NCBI RefSeq assembly: GCF_023721835.1
Contig: NZ_JAMKFE010000021.1
Span: 19,074 to 83,073, forward strand
DNA from: Caldimonas mangrovi
Lineage (GTDB): Bacteria; Pseudomonadota; Gammaproteobacteria; Burkholderiales; Burkholderiaceae_C
Length of the DNA: 64,000 bases
Reading direction: 5' to 3'
Part shown: positions 43,645 to 52,889 of the stretch, piece by piece
How positions within the stretch are numbered: position 1 is the stretch's first letter
Layout of the letters: the number at the start of each line of letters is the position of its first letter
The notes under the pieces: model-generated
Seen by the model: only the letters and a program-made list of their open reading frames with translations
Database searches by the model: none
Told to the model about the DNA's origin: nothing
Position numbers and translations under genes: made by a program

Positions 43645-44436
43645 ATGAGTGGCCAGTTGCACTTCGAGCCGCACCCCGGCCTGCCCGGCGTGGCGGTGCT
43701 GACACTGAGCCATCCCGGCAAGCTCAACGCCATCTCGGTGGCGATGTGGCAGCGCTTGCGCGAGGTCTTCGATGGCCTGGCCGAGCGCGAGCCGCAACTG
43801 CGGGCAGTGCTGCTGCGCGGCGCCGAAGGGCAGTTCGCGGCCGGGGCCGACATCTCCGAGTTTCCCGGCTTTCGGTTCGAAGCAGCCGGCCTGCACGACT
43901 ATCACGAGCAGGTTATCGCCCCGGCCCTGCAGGCCCTGCTCGATTGCGATGTGCCGCTGGTGGCCCAGATCGAAGGCGCGTGTGTCGGTGGCGGGCTGGA
44001 GATCGCTGCCTGCTGCGACCTGCGCATTGCCGGCGCCGGCAGCCGCTTCGGGGCACCGATCGCCAGGCTCGGCTTCCCGATGGCGCCCAGCGAGCTGGCC
44101 GTGGTGTTGCAGGCCGCAGGCGCCGCCACGGCACGCGAGCTGTTGCTCGAAGCGCGCCTGCTCGATGCGGCCACCGCCCTGCAGCGCGGCCTGGTGCACC
44201 GGGTGGTGCCGGACGGCGAGGTCGCGCTCGAAGCACAGCGCACGGCCGAACGCATCGCCGCGCTCGCGCCGCAGGCGGCGCGCCTCAACAAGCAGACGCT
44301 GCGCCGCCTGCAGCGCGGCGAGCCGCTGAGCGAGGCCGAACGGCTCGAGCACTTTCGCTATGCTGCGTCGCCCGACCACCGCGAAGGGGTGCAGGCCTTC
44401 CTCGAGGGCCGGCCCCCGGTGTTTCGCGGCGCCTGA
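43645..44436 (+). CDS. Enoyl-CoA hydratase/isomerase family protein
   Basis: A 263-residue crotonase-fold enzyme. The oxyanion-hole segments are AGADISEFPGF (about 69-79) and EGACVGGGLEIAACCDLRIA (about 110-129). The exact reaction (hydration, isomerisation or decarboxylation of an acyl-CoA) cannot be set from sequence. A TTG start five codons up is possible, but ATG 43645 is conventional. The malonyl-CoA synthetase gene begins 13 bases after its stop, so the two likely act on CoA esters in one pathway. Confidence 0.9.
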   Translation: MSGQLHFEPHPGLPGVAVLTLSHPGKLNAISVAMWQRLREVFDGLAEREPQLRAVLLRGAEGQFAAGADISEFPGFRFEAAGLHDYHEQVIAPALQALLDCDVPLVAQIEGACVGGGLEIAACCDLRIAGAGSRFGAPIARLGFPMAPSELAVVLQAAGAATARELLLEARLLDAATALQRGLVHRVVPDGEVALEAQRTAERIAALAPQAARLNKQTLRRLQRGEPLSEAERLEHFRYAASPDHREGVQAFLEGRPPVFRGA

Positions 44437-44449
44437 CACCCTTGCCGCG

Positions 44450-45973
44450 ATGAATCTCTATACCGCCCTGCGCAACGCCTTTCCGGCCGACCTCGATGCC
44501 GCCGCCGTGGAAACCGACGACGGCCTGCACTATCGCTGGCGCGATCTCGAGCGCGGCAGCGCAATGATCGCCAACCTGCTCGAGTCGCTCGAGCTGCCCG
44601 AAGGCGCACGCATCGCGGTGCAGGTCGAGAAATCGGTCGAGGCGCTGATGCTCTACCTCGCGGTGCTGCGTGCAGGTCATGTGTACCTGCCGTTGAACAC
44701 CGCGTACCGGCAGAGCGAACTCGAATATTTCCTCTGCGACGCCGAACCGAGCGTGGTGGTGTGTACCGGCCGCAACTTCTCGTGGGTCAGCAAGCTGGCG
44801 TTCACCGTCGGCACGCGCAGCGTGTTCACGCTGAACGACGACCGCAGCGGCACGCTGCTGGAGCGTGCGTCGCACTTCGCCGACGTCCAGGCACCGGTCG
44901 ACAGGCACGACGACGAGCTGGCGTGCATCCTCTACACCAGCGGCACCACCGGCCGCAGCAAGGGCGCGATGCTGACGCATGGCAACATGCTCAGCAATGC
45001 GCGCACGCTGAAGGACTACTGGGACTGGCGGCCCGGCGACGTGCTCATCCACGCCTTGCCGATCTTCCATGTGCACGGCCTGTTTGTCGCGATTCACGGC
45101 GCGCTGCTCAATGGCAGCAGGATGATCTGGCTTGCAAAGTTCGAGCCGAAGCGGGTCGTCCAACAATTGCCGCGCGCGACCGTCTTCATGGGAGTGCCGA
45201 CGCTGTATGTGCGTCTGCTGGCCGAGCCCGGCCTCACGCGCGAGGCCTGCGCCCACATGCGCCTGTTCGTCAGCGGCTCGGCGCCGCTGCTGCTGGACAC
45301 CTTTCGCGAGTTCCGCGAGCGCACCGGCCACCCGCTGCTCGAGCGCTACGGCATGAGCGAGACCGTGATGCTGACCTCCAACCCGTGCCGCCCGGAAGAC
45401 GGCGAGCGTGTCGGCGGCACGGTCGGCAAGCCGTTGCCCGGCGTCGGCGTGCGCGTGTTCGACGATGCCGGCCAGCCCTGTGCCGCCGGCGAGATCGGCC
45501 ATGTGCAGGTGCGCGGCCCCAACGTCTTCAAGGGCTACTGGCGCATGCCCGAGAAGACCGCCGAAGCGTTCACCGCCGACGGCTGGTTCAAGACCGGCGA
45601 CGTCGGGCGCTTCGACGAGCGGGGTTATCTCTCCATCGTCGGGCGCAGCAAGGACCTCATCATCAGCGGCGGCTACAACGTCTATCCGGCCGAGATCGAG
45701 AGCTACTTGCACGAAATGGACGGCGTCGCCGAATCGGCAGTGGTCGGCGTGCCGCACCCGGACTTCGGCGAAGCGGTGATCGCGGTCGTCGTGCCCAGGC
45801 CCGGCGTGCAGCTCGACCCGGAGGCGTTGATCGCTTCGATGAAGCAGCGCATCGCCCATTTCAAGGTGCCCAAGCGCGTCTTCATCGCGGGCGAGCTGCC
45901 GCGCAACACGATGGGCAAGACCCAGAAGAACCTGTTGCGGCAGGCCCATGAGAAGTTGTTCGCAGCGGCCTGA
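44450..45973 (+). CDS. matB: Malonyl-CoA synthetase (MatB-like acyl-CoA ligase)
   Basis: Activates malonate (or a related dicarboxylate) to its CoA ester with ATP. A 507-residue ANL-superfamily ligase. The P-loop-like motif is YTSGTTGRSKGAMLTH (about 162-177), the core motif is GYWRMPEKTAEAF with GWFKTGDVG, and the catalytic Lys is in GKTQKNLL near the end. The overall pattern is that of MatB. No malonyl-CoA decarboxylase (MatA) gene is present, unlike rhizobial mat operons. A LysR regulator and a TRAP transporter follow, supporting uptake and activation of a dicarboxylate. Confidence 0.85.
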   Translation: MNLYTALRNAFPADLDAAAVETDDGLHYRWRDLERGSAMIANLLESLELPEGARIAVQVEKSVEALMLYLAVLRAGHVYLPLNTAYRQSELEYFLCDAEPSVVVCTGRNFSWVSKLAFTVGTRSVFTLNDDRSGTLLERASHFADVQAPVDRHDDELACILYTSGTTGRSKGAMLTHGNMLSNARTLKDYWDWRPGDVLIHALPIFHVHGLFVAIHGALLNGSRMIWLAKFEPKRVVQQLPRATVFMGVPTLYVRLLAEPGLTREACAHMRLFVSGSAPLLLDTFREFRERTGHPLLERYGMSETVMLTSNPCRPEDGERVGGTVGKPLPGVGVRVFDDAGQPCAAGEIGHVQVRGPNVFKGYWRMPEKTAEAFTADGWFKTGDVGRFDERGYLSIVGRSKDLIISGGYNVYPAEIESYLHEMDGVAESAVVGVPHPDFGEAVIAVVVPRPGVQLDPEALIASMKQRIAHFKVPKRVFIAGELPRNTMGKTQKNLLRQAHEKLFAAA

Positions 45974-46006
45974 GCCTGCTCGCTCCGGCCGCCTTCGGAG
46001 CCCCGC

Positions 46007-46978
46007 GTGAACCTGCGTTTCGTCGAAGCCTTCTACTGGGTCGCCACCTTCAAAAGCATGACACGCGCAGCCGAGAAGCTGTCGCTCACGCAGGGCGCGA
46101 TCTCGAGCCGCGTCGCGTGTCTCGAGCAGGAGCTTGGAACCAGCCTGATCGACCGGCGCGACAAGCAGATCCGCCTGACCAACAGCGGCCAGCGCTTCCT
46201 GTCGTATGCCGAGCGCTTCCTGACGATGCAGCGCCAGCTGCGCCGCGAAATGGGCTCGCCCGAGCAGAGCGCCACCAATCTGCGCATCGGCGCGATCGAG
46301 TCGGTGCTGCACACCTGGCTTGTGCCGTTGCTCGACCGCCTGCGCGAACACAGTCCGCAGGTCGAGCTCGAACTGACGATCGAGATGACTCCGGTGATCC
46401 TGGAGCAGCTCAAGCGCGGCAGCCTCGACCTGGTGTTCGCTGCCGCACCGCTCGCCGCCGACGGCGTGCGCAGCGTGGCGCTACCGGCACTGGAGATGGC
46501 CTTCGTCGGCGGCGCGCACCTCGGTGTGCGGCGCGTGCACGAGCTGCAGGACCTGGCCGACCAGGAACTGCTGACGTTCCAGCGCGGCTCTCAGCCGCAT
46601 GTCGCCCTGGTCGATCTGATGCGCTCGCAGGGTGTCAAGCCGCGCAAGCTGCATTCGGTGTCTTCGATCTCGGCAATGCAGAAGCTGCTGGAAAGCGGCC
46701 TCGGCGTCGCGACGCTGCCGTACGAGGCGGCACGCAGCTTTGTCAGCAGCGATGCCCGCTTCGCGATGCTGAAGTGCTCGACGCCACTGCCGCCGCTGCC
46801 GGTGCATGCGAGCTACCGCAGCGGGCCGACGTCGACCGTCGCCGACGTGATCGTCGAGGAGGCGCTGCAGTTCGTGAGCGGCATCGCGCCTGGCGTGCCG
46901 GCACGCGGCAGCAAGGCGCAGGGTGCCCCCTCGAAGCCGAGGCCTCGTCCAAGATCATCAAAAAAATTGATGACGTGA
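46007..46978 (+). CDS. LysR family transcriptional regulator
   Basis: A 323-residue LysR regulator. Helix-turn-helix residues 1-60 read FVEAFYWVATFKSMTRAAEKLSLTQGAISSRVACLEQELG in outline; the effector domain begins near 90 with LRIGAIESVLHTWLVPLL. The tail after 300 is short and basic. It starts with GTG 33 bases after matB on the same strand and is followed by the DUF1445 and TRAP genes. This suggests it controls this uptake locus, with a dicarboxylate-derived effector as the likely signal. Confidence 0.92.
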   Translation: MNLRFVEAFYWVATFKSMTRAAEKLSLTQGAISSRVACLEQELGTSLIDRRDKQIRLTNSGQRFLSYAERFLTMQRQLRREMGSPEQSATNLRIGAIESVLHTWLVPLLDRLREHSPQVELELTIEMTPVILEQLKRGSLDLVFAAAPLAADGVRSVALPALEMAFVGGAHLGVRRVHELQDLADQELLTFQRGSQPHVALVDLMRSQGVKPRKLHSVSSISAMQKLLESGLGVATLPYEAARSFVSSDARFAMLKCSTPLPPLPVHASYRSGPTSTVADVIVEEALQFVSGIAPGVPARGSKAQGAPSKPRPRPRSSKKLMT

Positions 46979-47059
46979 TCCAAAAATAATTCGTTTGCGA
47001 GCAGCGATCCCGGAGCAGAAACTGTGCCCAACAGTCACAGATTCTTCATCTGAATCGCC

Positions 47060-47893
47060 ATGTCTTCACTCGCTTGCAGCCCCCTTCGGGTTAACCCGCC
47101 TGCACCTGCCGTGCAGGCGCTCGGCGCGGCCGACGCCCGCATGCTGATCCGCAGCGGCGAGTGGGCCGGCCACACCAGCGGCCTGGCCACGCGACACGTG
47201 CAAGGCAACGTCGTCGTGCTGCCGGCGGCCTATGCGCATGACTTCTTGCTGTACTGCCAGCGCAATCCCCGGCCGTGTCCGCTGCTGGCGGTGTCCGAGG
47301 CGGGCAGTCCGGTGCTGCCCGGACTCGGGGATAACCTGGACATCCGCACCGACGTGCCGCTGTACCGTGTCTGGCGTCACGGCCAACTGGTGGAAGAGGT
47401 CCGGGACGTCCGCTCCCTGTGGCGCGAGGACCTCGTGACCTTCGTGCTGGGATGTTCCTTTTCATTCGAACATGCGCTGCTCGACGCGGGGGTGCCGCTG
47501 CGCCACGTGGCGCAGTCACGCAACGTGGCGATGTTCCGCACCAGCATCGCGACCGAACCGGCTGGGCCTTTCGCCGGCCCCATGGTGGTGACCATGCGGC
47601 CGTTCAAGCCGGCCGATGCGATCCGTGCCGTACAGATCACCTCGCGTTTCCCGGGTGTGCACGGTGCACCGGTGCACATCGGCAAGCCCGAGCTGATCGG
47701 CATCCATGACGTCACGCGGCCCGACTACGGCGACCCGGTGGAGATGCTCGACGACGAACTGCCGGTGTTCTGGGCCTGCGGCGTGACCCCGCAAGCCGCG
47801 GTGATGGAGGCGCGGCCCAGCTTCTGCATTACCCATGCACCGGGATCCATGCTGATCACCGACCTGCTCAACTACCAGTTGGCCACTCTTTAA
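47060..47893 (+). CDS. DUF1445 putative hydro-lyase (UPF0317, D-glutamate cyclase-like)
   Basis: A 277-residue protein of the UPF0317/DUF1445 family, annotated as putative hydro-lyases; mammalian D-glutamate cyclase contains a related domain. Motifs include [25 protein letters not shown] and [23 protein letters not shown] (both in outline), and the C-terminal [15 protein letters not shown]. Its reaction here is unknown. The gene is placed between the LysR regulator and the TRAP operon (18-base gap to dctP), so it probably acts on the imported acid. Confidence 0.88.
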   Translation: MSSLACSPLRVNPPAPAVQALGAADARMLIRSGEWAGHTSGLATRHVQGNVVVLPAAYAHDFLLYCQRNPRPCPLLAVSEAGSPVLPGLGDNLDIRTDVPLYRVWRHGQLVEEVRDVRSLWREDLVTFVLGCSFSFEHALLDAGVPLRHVAQSRNVAMFRTSIATEPAGPFAGPMVVTMRPFKPADAIRAVQITSRFPGVHGAPVHIGKPELIGIHDVTRPDYGDPVEMLDDELPVFWACGVTPQAAVMEARPSFCITHAPGSMLITDLLNYQLATL

Positions 47894-47911
47894 AACCAAA
47901 AGGAGACACCG

Positions 47912-48961
47912 ATGAAGCTCAAGCAATTCCTGACCGGGGCATGCCTGCTCGCCGCCGGCATGACGGGCGCCGTGGCGCAGCATCTGCCCAAGACGCATGT
48001 GCGCGTGGTCGGCAGCATCTCGACGCTGCCGCAGTACAAGGACTTCGAGCAGCCGTTCTGGACCAAGGAGCTGGCTGAGCGCTCGGGGGGCGCCGTCACC
48101 GGCGAGATCCGCGGCTTCAACGAGATGGGCCTCAAAGGCCCCGAGGTGCTGCGCATGACCGGCATGGGCTCGATGGAGTTCGCGGCCACCGCGCTGTTCT
48201 ATCTGGCTGCCGACGACCCTACCAACGAGATGATCGACATTGCCGGCCTGCTGCCCGACGTGCAGAGCGCACGCAAGGCCACCGAGGCCAGCAAGCCGGT
48301 GTACGAGAAGCTGTACCGAGAAAAATTCGGCGTCGAGTTGCTCGGCATCGGCACCTACCCCGGCCAGGTCATCTACTGCAATGCAGAGCTGAAGGGCCTG
48401 GCCGACGTCAAGGGCAAGAAAGTTCGCGTGGCCGGTCGCTCCCAGTCGGAGTTCATCGAGGCGCTCGGCGGCACACCGGTGACGATGGCGTTCGGGGAAG
48501 TGGTGCCGGCCATGCAGAACAAGACCGTCGACTGTGCCGTCACCGGCACGCTGTCGGGCAACCTGGCGAAGTGGCACGAAGTGGCCACGCACATGATTGC
48601 CGCGCCGGTGAGCTGGGGCCAGATCGTCTACGCGGTCAACGCCAAGTCCTGGGCCCGCATGGACCCCAAGGTGCGCGAATTCATCAGCCAGGAGGTCAGG
48701 CGCCTCGAGAAGAATGTCTGGGACGCCGCCGACCAGTTCACCGAGCAAGGCTATGCCTGCAATGCCGGCCGACCCGACTGCAAGCTCGGAGTGCCCGGCA
48801 AGATGACGCTGGTGCCACTGTCCAAGGCCGACCGCGAGCAGTTGCGCAAGGTCGTCAGCGACGTCATGCTGCCGAAATGGGCTGCGCGCTGCTCGGCGCA
48901 GTGCGTCAGCGATTTCAACGCGACGGTCGGCAAGACGCTGGGCGTCACGGCGGCCAAGTAA
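47912..48961 (+). CDS. TRAP transporter substrate-binding protein (DctP type)
   Basis: A 349-residue periplasmic binding protein with signal peptide (FLTGACLLAAGMTGAVAQ, cut near residue 22). The DctP fold shows EVLRMTGMGSMEFAATALF, IGTYPGQVIYCNAELKGLADVKGKKVRVAG (in outline) and the ligand-lip stretch VPAMQNKTVDCAVTGTLSG. Cys pairs near the C-terminus (CNAGRPDC, CSAQC) are unusual and may form disulfides. AAAAGGAG stands before the ATG. Substrate is most likely a carboxylate. It heads dctP-dctQ-dctM. Confidence 0.93.
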   Translation: MKLKQFLTGACLLAAGMTGAVAQHLPKTHVRVVGSISTLPQYKDFEQPFWTKELAERSGGAVTGEIRGFNEMGLKGPEVLRMTGMGSMEFAATALFYLAADDPTNEMIDIAGLLPDVQSARKATEASKPVYEKLYREKFGVELLGIGTYPGQVIYCNAELKGLADVKGKKVRVAGRSQSEFIEALGGTPVTMAFGEVVPAMQNKTVDCAVTGTLSGNLAKWHEVATHMIAAPVSWGQIVYAVNAKSWARMDPKVREFISQEVRRLEKNVWDAADQFTEQGYACNAGRPDCKLGVPGKMTLVPLSKADREQLRKVVSDVMLPKWAARCSAQCVSDFNATVGKTLGVTAAK

Positions 48962-49024
48962 CCAGGCAGGTGCAGCGCGCGGCGGCCGATGCCGGTGGCC
49001 GCGCCGTGCCGAAGGTGCAGGACC

Positions 49025-49654
49025 ATGAAACCAGACCTCTTGAACCGGCTGCACGCAGGGGCCGAACGCATCGCCGGTGCGGCGATACGCGCCGGCGGCG
49101 TGCTGATGCTCGCCGCGGCGCTGCTGGTGGCGTTCGACGTCACCATGCGCAAGCTCTTCAACGTGACGCTGGGCGGCGCCGACGAGCTGGCCGGCTATGC
49201 TTTCGCGATTGCTACCTCGTGGTCTTTCGCCTTCGTGCTGCTCAAGCGCGGCAACGTGCGCATCGATGCGCTCTACATGCATCTGCCCCAGCGCCTGTGT
49301 GCGGTGCTCGATTTCCTCGCAGTGCTCGCGCTCGGCACCTTTGCCATCGTGCTGGCCCGCCATGGCTACGACGTCATGGCGTACTCCTGGTCCATCGGGG
49401 CGCGCTCCAACTCGTCGCTGCAGGTGCCGCTGTGGGCGCCGCAGCTGGCGTGGTGGGCCGGGCTGGCGTTGTACGTTGTCACGTTGTGCCTGTTGCTGCT
49501 GCGGTCCTGCACGTTGCTCGTCGCCGGCCGGTTCGAGCAAGTGCATGAAATGCTCGGGGCGCGCACCGCCGAAGAAGAGGCCGCCGAAGAAGCGACCCAG
49601 GCGCGCGAGCGCGACCTGCGGCAGGGCACCCGGTTCGCAGGAGCGCAATCATGA
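49025..49654 (+). CDS. TRAP transporter small permease (DctQ type)
   Basis: A 209-residue membrane protein with four helices, the usual DctQ layout, with the conserved GADELAGYAFAIATSWSFAFVLLKRGNVRID in outline at about 50-80. The charged Glu/Ala-rich C-terminal tail (AEEEAAEEATQARERD) is longer than usual. The start is the ATG at 49025, 63 bases after dctP; its stop overlaps the dctM start (ATGA). Confidence 0.92.
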   Translation: MKPDLLNRLHAGAERIAGAAIRAGGVLMLAAALLVAFDVTMRKLFNVTLGGADELAGYAFAIATSWSFAFVLLKRGNVRIDALYMHLPQRLCAVLDFLAVLALGTFAIVLARHGYDVMAYSWSIGARSNSSLQVPLWAPQLAWWAGLALYVVTLCLLLLRSCTLLVAGRFEQVHEMLGARTAEEEAAEEATQARERDLRQGTRFAGAQS

Positions 49655-50940
49655 TCGTTGTCGCCCTCACCCTGATGCTGGTGCTGATGGCGTTGGCCAT
49701 TCCCGTGGCGGCATCGCTCGGCACGCTGGGCCTGCTGCTCGACCAGCTCTACAGCTTCCTGCCGCTGTCGCGGGCGATCGGCGAGGTCTCCTGGAACGCC
49801 AGCACCGAGTTCCTGCTCGTTTCGCTGCCGCTGTTCATCATGCTGGGCGAAATCCTGCTGCGCGCCGGCATCGCCGAGAAGATGTACGGTGCACTGGTGA
49901 TGTGGATGAACTGGCTGCCCGGCGGGCTGATGCACTCCAACATCGCCTCGTGCGGCCTGTTCGCCGCCACCTCGGGCTCCAGCGTCGCCACCGCCGCGAC
50001 GGTCGGCACGGTGGCGTTGCCGCAGGCACGCCGCTACGGCTACAACGAGCGCCTGTTCCTCGGCACGCTGGCGGCCGGCGGCACGCTCGGCATCCTGATC
50101 CCGCCGTCGATCAACATGATCATCTACGCCGTGCTCACCAACACCTCGGTGCCCAAGCTCTACCTGGCCGGCATCCTCCCAGGGGCGCTGCTGATGACGC
50201 TGTTCAGCCTGGTGGTGATTGCCGCCTGCGTGCTGCGGCCCGCGTGGGGCGGGCAGCGCCAGACATCGAGCTGGCCCGAGCGTGCCGCCAGCCTCGTGCA
50301 TCTGGTGCCGCCGCTCGGCATCTTCGGGGTGGTCGTCGGCTCCATCTACGCGGGGATCGCCACGCCCACCGAAGCGGCCTCGCTCGGTGTCGTGGCCGGC
50401 CTCGGCCTGGCGGCCTGGAGCCGCCGGCTGACCTGGAAGATGCTGATGGAATGCATGGAAGGGACGATGCGCTCCACCGGCATGGTGATGCTGATCATCG
50501 TTGCCGCGTACTTCCTCAACTTCGTCATGTCGTCCATTGGTCTGACCGACGCCATCACGCAGTTCATGCAGGGACTGGGCTGGTCGCCGACGATGATGTT
50601 GCTCGCCGTGGTGGTGTTCTACCTCGTGCTCGGCTGTTTCATGGAAACGCTGGCGATGATGATCACCACCATTCCCATCATCGCGCCGGTGATGTTCAGT
50701 CTCGGCTTCGACCCCATCTGGTTCGGCATCGTGGTGATCGTGCTGGTCGAGGCGGCACTGATCACGCCGCCGGTAGGGCTCAACCTCTTCGTCGTACAGA
50801 ACCTGCGCAAGTCAGGCTCGATGAACGACGTCATCGTCGGCGTGCTGCCCTTCGTTGCGGCGATGTTCGTGCTGCTCGTGCTGCTTGCCGCCTTCCCGCA
50901 GCTGGCGACCTGGCTGCCTTGGCTGGTCGGCACCAGCTAG
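49651..50940 (+). CDS. TRAP transporter large permease (DctM type)
   Basis: A 429-residue membrane protein with about twelve helices. DctM signatures include FIMLGEILLRAG, MHSNIASCGLFAATSGSSVATAATVG (in outline), LGILIPPSINMIIYAVLTNTS, and the C-terminal ITPPVGLNLFVVQNL. It drives sodium-coupled transport of the ligand delivered by the DctP subunit. The ATG overlaps the dctQ stop by four bases. A second binding protein gene follows after 113 bases. Confidence 0.95.
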   Translation: MIVVALTLMLVLMALAIPVAASLGTLGLLLDQLYSFLPLSRAIGEVSWNASTEFLLVSLPLFIMLGEILLRAGIAEKMYGALVMWMNWLPGGLMHSNIASCGLFAATSGSSVATAATVGTVALPQARRYGYNERLFLGTLAAGGTLGILIPPSINMIIYAVLTNTSVPKLYLAGILPGALLMTLFSLVVIAACVLRPAWGGQRQTSSWPERAASLVHLVPPLGIFGVVVGSIYAGIATPTEAASLGVVAGLGLAAWSRRLTWKMLMECMEGTMRSTGMVMLIIVAAYFLNFVMSSIGLTDAITQFMQGLGWSPTMMLLAVVVFYLVLGCFMETLAMMITTIPIIAPVMFSLGFDPIWFGIVVIVLVEAALITPPVGLNLFVVQNLRKSGSMNDVIVGVLPFVAAMFVLLVLLAAFPQLATWLPWLVGTS

Positions 50941-51053
50941 CGGGCAGATCCGTCCGCCACCGCTTCCCTGCTTCTTTCGTCCCTGCCCGCCGTGCATGCA
51001 TGGCGCGGCGTGACGACGCCCGTCGGTTTGTTGTTGATGTACGGAGGTGCGAG

Positions 51054-52061
51054 ATGAAGTCCGGTCGATACGTCGCCGTTGCGGCAGCGGCATGCATGGG
51101 GTGGGTACAGGGGGCCTGCGCGCAGGCCGAATGGAAGCTCGCGACCGGCTACGGCGCCGGTTCGTTCCAGACCGAGAACATCCGGCGCTTTGCGCAGGAC
51201 GTACAGACGGCCACTGCGGCGCGCGTGCGCATCGCCGTGCATCCGAACAACATGCTGGTGCCCATGGCCGGCATCCGGCAGGAGGTGGCCTCGGGGGCGA
51301 TCGAGGCAGGGGAGGTGATCCTTTCGTCGCTGGCGGCGCAGATGCCGCTGGCCGAGGCCGACAGCGTGCCCTTCATCGTCGGCTCGTATGCCGATGCACG
51401 ACGCTTGTGGAAGTACCAGCGCCCGCTGATCGAGCGCGAGTTCGCGCGCAACGGGCTGGTGGTGCTGTATGCAGTGCCATGGCCAGCGCAGGGCTTGTAC
51501 GCCAGGCAGCCGGTGCGCAGCACGCGCGACCTGCGCGGCCTGAACATGCGCACCTACAACGCCGCCACCGAACGCATCGCCGAGCTGGTCGGTGCGCGGC
51601 CGGTGCAGGTGGCGATGACCGAGGTCGGGCAGGCGCTGGCGGCGGGCCGCTTCGAGACCATGGTGACGTCCAGCGTGACGGGGGCCGAGAACAGGGTGTC
51701 GGCCCACCTGAAGTACTTCTACGCCATCTACGCGTGGATGCCCAAGAACATCGTCTTCCTCAACCGTCGCGCCTTTGACGCGCTGGCGCCGGCCGACCGC
51801 GACGTGGTGCTGAAAGCCGCCGAGGCGGCCGAGGCGCGCGGGTGGGCGATGAGCGAAGACGCCGACCGGCAGGCGCTGGCCCAGCTGGCGAAGGAGGGTA
51901 TGACGGTCGAGCCGGCCCCGCTGGAACTGCGGCAGGAGTTGCGCCGCTACGGCGAGCGGTTTTCGCTCGAGTGGCTGCGCAAGGTGCCGCAGGAGGCCAA
52001 CTTGCTGTTCGTGCCCTACTTCACCGGGTACCAGGCGGCCAGCAGCGCTGCCGCACGTTGA
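51054..52061 (+). CDS. Second TRAP substrate-binding protein (DctP type)
   Basis: A 335-residue periplasmic binding protein with signal peptide (VAVAAAACMGWVQGACAQ, cut near residue 24) and DctP fold: FAQDVQTATAARVRIAVHPNNMLVP and LRGLNMRTYNAATERIAELVGARPVQVAMTEVGQAL, both in outline. It is clearly distinct from the first DctP. No extra permease genes follow, so it probably shares the dctQM permease just upstream. GGAGGTGC before the ATG gives a strong start. Confidence 0.92.
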   Translation: MKSGRYVAVAAAACMGWVQGACAQAEWKLATGYGAGSFQTENIRRFAQDVQTATAARVRIAVHPNNMLVPMAGIRQEVASGAIEAGEVILSSLAAQMPLAEADSVPFIVGSYADARRLWKYQRPLIEREFARNGLVVLYAVPWPAQGLYARQPVRSTRDLRGLNMRTYNAATERIAELVGARPVQVAMTEVGQALAAGRFETMVTSSVTGAENRVSAHLKYFYAIYAWMPKNIVFLNRRAFDALAPADRDVVLKAAEAAEARGWAMSEDADRQALAQLAKEGMTVEPAPLELRQELRRYGERFSLEWLRKVPQEANLLFVPYFTGYQAASSAAAR

Positions 52062-52089
52062 AGGGGACCGAAAAGGAGCGTGACCATCG

Positions 52090-52308
52090 ATGGACGAGAC
52101 CCGCAACCACCTGCAGCAGCAACGCTCCGGCCGCTTGCTGCTGCGGCTGCCGCCCGACCTGCACACCCGCGTCGCAAGCGAGGCGGCCGCGCATGGCAAG
52201 AGCCTGAACCGCTGGCTGCTGGAAGTCCTGGTGACGTCCCTGCCCGACGACACGGCCGACCCTGCCGCCCACCCGGCAACCCGGGCGGCCCGTGCATCCC
52301 GCGGCTAA
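52090..52308 (+). CDS. Arc/HicB-like ribbon-helix-helix protein
   Basis: A 72-residue protein with a ribbon-helix-helix DNA-binding core: strand GRLLLRLPPDLHTRVASEAAAHGKSLNRWLLEVL in outline (about 14-48). Such domains occur in HicB-type antitoxins and small Arc/CopG repressors. No toxin gene is adjacent. It lies 28 bases after the second dctP and could be a local regulator of the TRAP locus. The ATG at 52090 is 10 bases past an AAGGAG run, a somewhat long spacing. Confidence 0.75.
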   Translation: MDETRNHLQQQRSGRLLLRLPPDLHTRVASEAAAHGKSLNRWLLEVLVTSLPDDTADPAAHPATRAARASRG

Positions 52309-52321
52309 ACTGCCGGGCACC

Positions 52322-52885
52322 ATGGTGACGCACCAGACCCCAGAAGCCGTGCTGCGGACCTACCTTCGCTCGAAGGACGAAAACCGCCCGCACCTGACGC
52401 CGCGCGTTTTCACCGACGACGCCGTGCTGCATGTGCACCTGCGCACCGGCAGCATCGCCTTCCCGTCGGTGACGCGCGGGCGCTGCAAGATCACCGACGT
52501 GCTGGTCAGCTCGTTCGCGATGAGCTACGAGAACGTCTACACGTACTGCATGGCCAAGCCGGCGGACGGTGTCGACCGCTACGCGTGCGACTGGATGGTC
52601 GTGATGACCGAGAAGACCAGCGGCAGCGTGCGGGTCGGCTGCGGCCGCTACGACTGGGGCTTCGACGCGGCCCGCTCGGGGCTGGCCGACCGGCTCGTCA
52701 TCACGATCGAGCAGATGCTGGCACTGCCGCCGGCCGAGCAGGCGGCGGTGTTCCGCTGGGTCGACACGCTGGCCTACCCCTGGACCACGCCGGCGCAGGT
52801 GGCGGCCGGTGCGCCGGACATCGCGCCGCTGGCACCCGTGGTGCAGTACCTGGCCGGCACCGAGGCGCGCGACCGTCAGAGCTGA
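52322..52885 (+). CDS. NTF2-like (SnoaL-fold) protein
   Basis: A 187-residue protein with an NTF2-like cone fold: AVLRTYLRSKDENRPHLTPRVFTDDAVLHVHL in outline at the start, then strand-rich TYCMAKPADGVDRYACDWMVVMTE. Family members are small-molecule isomerases, hydratases or binding proteins. The first 130 residues fit the fold; the C-terminal 55 are extra. It follows the ribbon-helix-helix gene closely and converges on the TauE/SafE gene. Confidence 0.7.
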   Translation: MVTHQTPEAVLRTYLRSKDENRPHLTPRVFTDDAVLHVHLRTGSIAFPSVTRGRCKITDVLVSSFAMSYENVYTYCMAKPADGVDRYACDWMVVMTEKTSGSVRVGCGRYDWGFDAARSGLADRLVITIEQMLALPPAEQAAVFRWVDTLAYPWTTPAQVAAGAPDIAPLAPVVQYLAGTEARDRQS

Positions 52886-52889
52886 GTTT

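Noticed and set aside
52090..52885. Toxin-antitoxin pair formed by the ribbon-helix-helix gene and its neighbour
   Set aside because: The neighbour has an NTF2-like fold and is far larger than a HicA or RelE toxin.
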